DNA of 64,000 nucleotides from Saccharum officinarum (lineage: Eukaryota; Streptophyta; Magnoliopsida; Poales; Poaceae): positions 1,515,831 to 1,579,830 of the forward strand of contig CM036231.1 of assembly GCA_020631735.1 (NCBI GenBank). The letters run 5' to 3'. The notes under the pieces were generated by a model. That model was not told the DNA's origin, searched no databases, and saw nothing but the letters and a program-made list of their open reading frames with translations. Shown in pieces: positions 57,024-64,000 of the stretch. Positions within the stretch are counted from its first letter, which is position 1. Each line of letters opens with the position of its first letter. The position numbers were made by a program, and so were the translations under genes.

Positions 57024-57704
57024 ACCTTATATGTTTGTTTTAAACAATGTCCGTGATCTTTGAGTGCGTGCCTCTGCGGAGAATAAAAAACTTTGTCCTT
57101 TGTACTTCTGATCACAAACTTTGGCGTTAGCTATCGCCCCTGTTGCAATAAAGCTATATATTGTGTTACATGAGTTATATGGAGTACTTGTCAAATTTCC
57201 ATAATGAAACTCTGCTTGAAAAATATGTTGGCCCTAACATTTATCTCATTAGGAGAAATAATCTTAATCCGTTCCTCAAAAAAATAGTCTTAATCCCGAA
57301 AATGTCATAAAAAGATTAATTTGAGTGGCTATGGTTGCCGTCCTAACCAGCAACTTCCCTCTATTATTTTCTGTTGCAAGATAAAAATATGTAAACCTGT
57401 AATATATCAACTCTTATTCATGTTACCCCATAATTGTTCTTTTCCGCTGTTGTATAAAATTTGTTGTAATAAATCTGATATTGTAATAACTTCGATTTTA
57501 TGTAACCTTGTGATGTATGAAATGGATTAAGAATGATGTAAGCTTTATTCACTTATTTATGTCCTGATGAAAAATGTGGTTTTTTTAGTTCTCCCGTTGG
57601 GTGTGCTCGACGGAACTGTCTGATTTAGTGTGCTCCTCGGAGTACTTAGTATCTAATGGAAGATAGGTACTCTTGGGAGTGTATTAAATTAGGCGGTTCT
57701 GCCA
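57024..57704. other. Gene 2 3' flank
   Basis: 3' UTR and intergenic AT-rich sequence with AATAAA at 57082 and a further AATAAA near 57148. Nothing else is recognised. Confidence 0.5.
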
Positions 57705-58330
57705 CATCTTGTAGCCAAGACAATGAAGTAGTGCCATTAGATGCAAACTCTCAATGTAAATGCACTAGATCCTCTCCAATCTCACCCAAATGCAGTCTCA
57801 CCTAATAAGCAAATGTGATTGGAGTCTTAACTTGAGCTCAAAGTGTGTGAATATCAGCCAAGGAGACCAAGAGAGGTGAAATGACTAAGCACATCACCTA
57901 TTTATAACCTCACACACAAAACTAGCCGTTACTCACTTTCAAAATAGAGTTCATGCTCACCGAAAAACTTTGGTGACCACTAGAGAAGACCACCAAAGGT
58001 TTCCCAACGACTAGTTCAACGACTAGATTTAAACACTCAAATAGTCATTGGTGTAGCCTATTGTCTAGTGCTCTTCTCATCCAGCAGCACGGGACTTTTT
58101 TGGTGCCCTCGGCATGAAGATTTTCAAAGAAAACTCCCTCGCTGAACCACTCTCTAAGGTACTCTCTGATGCTAGCGCTAGAGTTTCTAGTGTGTTCCAA
58201 AGAGGTACACATAAGGTTCCAAACCTATCGAAGAACTCTAGTGAGCCCCACCGGAGTATCCATCGGTCGGTTTGAAAAAACTCGAACCAATATAACAAAG
58301 CTACATGAGTTTGAGGTATAGGAAAATATT
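57705..58330 (-). repeat. Duplicate of the SIRE-like LTR fragment at 51480-52090
   Basis: Matches 51480-52090 with scattered substitutions and small indels, in the same orientation. It marks the left side of the duplicated segment that carries gene 3. Confidence 0.8.
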
Positions 58331-58549
58331 GCTTTACACCCAAGTCAAGATAGCAGTACCATTGTTCAATGTTGCATTCTCATTGTTGGCTCGATGATCT
58401 CCTAGCAACCATCTCCCTTCTTCACCACATGCCTATCTAGTAGGAAATATGCTCACTGCAATTTGTCATCTTTGTCATGTGGAAAAATATTGTTATAGGT
58501 AGTTTTCTTGTTATTATTTGCTCAAGATTTATACTAGATCGAACCCTTT

Positions 58550-61822
<3,273 letters not shown>

Positions 61823-61831
61823 TAGAAACAT

Positions 61832-61839
61832 TATAAATA
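61832..61839 (+). promoter_or_regulatory. TATA box of dioxygenase gene 3
   Basis: TATAAATA, 54 bp upstream of the gene 3 start codon, as in gene 2. Confidence 0.6.
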
Positions 61840-61892
61840 TGCTTAGAGAGCTGCTCATCTTTGTGTGTGGTAGCAGTAATAAACAAGCACCG

Positions 61893-62117
61893 ATGGCTAG
61901 TGAATCATGGAAGGTGCCAACTCCAGTGAAACAGCGGGCCGCCCTTGTGGAGGAGCCGCCGAGCCGGTTTGTGCAACGGGAGGAGGACCGCCCTAGCAGC
62001 CTGATGCTCGTGGATGACATGCCTGATCCCCTCCCTATCGTCGACCTCGACAAGCTGTCGACTGCCGACGAGGCCACCAAACTCCGCTCAGCGCTAGAGA
62101 CCTGGGGGCTTTTCCTG
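61893..62117 (+). pseudogene. Dioxygenase gene 3, exon 1 only
   Basis: 225 nt, the same length as gene 2 exon 1, starting MASESWKVPTPV and ending TWGLFL before a GTGAGATCG donor. DIOX_N-type start only. Intron 1 is cut about 18 bp later by sequence that begins TGTAACAC, an LTR start. Exons 2-4 are not present in the window; they could lie beyond the LTR element if it is a simple insertion. The promoter is intact. Confidence 0.85.
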
Positions 62118-62135
62118 GTGAGATCGATTCCCTGC

Positions 62136-64000
62136 TGTAACACATGCAATTAGCATATCATTAACTTAGCATAATCATCATTTCATGTGCATAGCATCAT
62201 TATGCATTTTGCATTTATAAAATGGAGTGTCATTTGATGTGATGATTAGAATTTCTTGATCATGCTATGATTTCTTGTGATTAGTTAGCAAATAGGGTTA
62301 GAATAATTAATTCACTTTGTGATCATGTTTAAGTTAATGATGATTAAGTTTAAAATAACCTAGGACTTACTTCCCTTGCATTTTAAAATCCATTGAGAAT
62401 TAGGGTTTGACCCTTAAAGCAAACTTGTAGAGCAGGCAAAGTGGAACAACTTTCATTTTTGCATCGTCTTCTAAAAATGCTTTTAAAATTGTCAAAATTA
62501 TGCTTGAACCTGGCTATTTAAATAAAATTAAAAAAAAGAAAAACTATTTTGGGCCGGCACCCACGCTTTCGGCCCATCAGCCGAAGCCGGCCCAGGCCGG
62601 CCCCACCCTGTTCTCGCCCGCACGGCCGAGTGCCCGCCTTGCCCGCGCCCGTGCACGCCGCGTGGCGCGCCGCCGCACCGGCGGCGAGGGGCGGTGGCCG
62701 TCCCGACCGGCCGTTTTGTTGGTCCGGACGTGCCCCCTCTCCCTCACTCCTCCATCTCCTCCCTTGCCTCGCCCTCTCGCGCAGACAGCCGTAGCAGCAA
62801 CTCCAGCGCATGCACGCGAGCTCACCATGATGCCGTCGCGGAGCACGCCGCCGTTCCCGCTCTCCGCCGTGCCCGCCGTCGATTCGTCGCGGTCTCGGCT
62901 CTGCCTCGACGTCCTCCACCCCGTGCGCCCACTCGCAGCCGCCGGCGTTGAGGTGAGAGGCCGAATCGGCCATCGCACCGCCGCGCCATGGCCGAGCTAC
63001 CGGCCTACGTCGGCGAGCCCCCTCCGCTCTCTCCCTCTCTCTTTTATCTAGCACACCGTGGTCACCTTCACACCGCGGAGCTCGTGCACACACCATCGCA
63101 CCCTGGCATGGCTGGCAATGGCGAGTTGCCGTCGAGCAGTGCCGTCGCTCCACCATCACCGCCGACGAGCCCATAACGGCTCTCCCCCGGCTCAACCGAC
63201 TAGCGCACCCGACTCGTCTCACTGCGGGGAGCACTGTGGTGCTCACCCCGCGGTCGGAGACCTCACCGCTGGCGAGATCTCGCCGCCGGTGATCTCCCCT
63301 CTCACGTGTGTATGACATGTGGGGCCTCGGGTCCCACTGTCAGCCACTGTGTGCGGGTCTAGGTGCACTGCACCTGGTAGATCTAGCGTTTTAGGGTTAG
63401 GGTTTTTAAGAAAATGAATTTCCAGAATTAATTTAAATGATTGTTTAATTCATAACTTGGTAAATATTGCTCAGAAAAATGTGAAACAAATTTTTTTGTG
63501 ATCCTTGCTGTCAGATCTACATGTTAAAAATGTTGCATGTCAATTTTGTGATACTTTTATATATAGCTTTATTTAAATGATTAAAATGCTAATTTCTTGG
63601 AAAATGCATAGTAAATAGAATATAGGTCAGAAAAATATGGTTCTTGTTTTGTTAGCCTTGCTTTGCTATGTAGTTTCTGTGAAAATTATTTGTGATGCCA
63701 TGTTCTGTGGTTGAAGTGGTAGATTTGATTTACGTGCAATTATTGGTTAATTCTTACGAAATTCCTAATAAAATATTTGCATGAGATATTGTGTTGGGAA
63801 TTTTTGTGAGCTGTCCTTATGCTAATAACAAGCTAAACATAATCTGAAATATGTTATTTGACACTTTTCATAGTACAAAGTATTTTTATGCTCATTTATC
63901 CATCATAGCTTGACATTTTTTATTAGGCTAAAACAAGTATGCTTTTGCTGTGATTTTTTTTATGATGGGCTCTACTGAGCACAAGCATGCTACTGTATTT
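62136..64000 (+). mobile_element. LTR (chromovirus-type) inserted in gene 3 intron 1, runs off the window
   Basis: Starts TGTAACAC in the same style as the Tekay-like LTR, with a GC-rich block (62550-63370) between AT-rich flanks. It has no detectable similarity to the other LTR beyond that layout. Large overlapping ORFs in the GC-rich block (62500-63318) lack domains and are probably not genes. No primer site or coding domain is reached before the window ends. Confidence 0.5.

Noticed and set aside
62500..63318. 266 aa and 183 aa ORFs near the right end
   Set aside because: GC-rich LTR sequence with open frames on both strands, Arg/Pro/Ala-rich, no motif.

Overview
The window looks like nuclear DNA of a grass, probably in the sorghum/sugarcane/Miscanthus/maize group. 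This is inferred from transposon-dominated sequence made of nested grass-type LTR retrotransposons (Ty3/gypsy Tekay/Del-like, Ty1/copia and SIRE-like LTRs), LINEs, a tRNA-derived SINE and several MITE types, plus short GC-rich genes with GT-AG introns. There are no bacterial operons, rRNA genes, tRNA genes or CRISPR arrays. A run of exactly 100 N (2334-2433) marks an assembly gap. The species cannot be fixed from sequence alone.

Layout. 1-8963: remains of minus-strand LTR elements; a degenerate LINE (about 3468-6204) sits inside the integrase of a broken gypsy element. 8969-20549: one structurally complete 11.6 kb minus-strand Ty3/gypsy chromovirus with 2.7 kb LTRs and a CCAGG target duplication, inserted into a Ty1/copia element whose end follows at 20550-21360. 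It carries an extra promoter-proximal ORF, upstream of gag, whose N terminus resembles the histone H3 tail. 22877-23566: a MULE-like MITE. 24671-28012: an internally deleted gypsy element whose 3' LTR holds three tandem copies of a 278 bp block. 28065-28296: a second MITE. 28297-32728: SIRE-like LTR sequence interrupted by an inverted copy of the same type.

33704-62117 is the genic part. It is a cluster of 2-oxoglutarate/Fe(II)-dependent dioxygenases (SRG1/norcoclaurine-synthase-like, DOXC type) with a four-exon structure. Gene 1 (33704-36421) is followed by a tandem array in which a 2.6 kb block holding only exons 3 and 4 occurs four times in all, then by an older degenerate exon 3-4 copy (47203-47745). 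Gene 2 (55066-57023) has all four exons, and a small insertion in exon 3 may have become a new intron. Gene 3 is reduced to exon 1 (61893-62117), cut by an LTR element that runs off the window. Genes 2 and 3 come from a segmental duplication that also copied a foldback element made of about 290 bp tandem repeats lying directly against the TATA box. Between gene 1 and gene 2 lies an intact minus-strand gene for the plastid SecE subunit (48947-49501).

Genes 1 and 2 each contain a one-base homopolymer contraction that breaks the frame. Either both are young pseudogenes or the assembly has residual homopolymer errors. Exon lengths and phases agree between the two genes once one base is allowed for in each.
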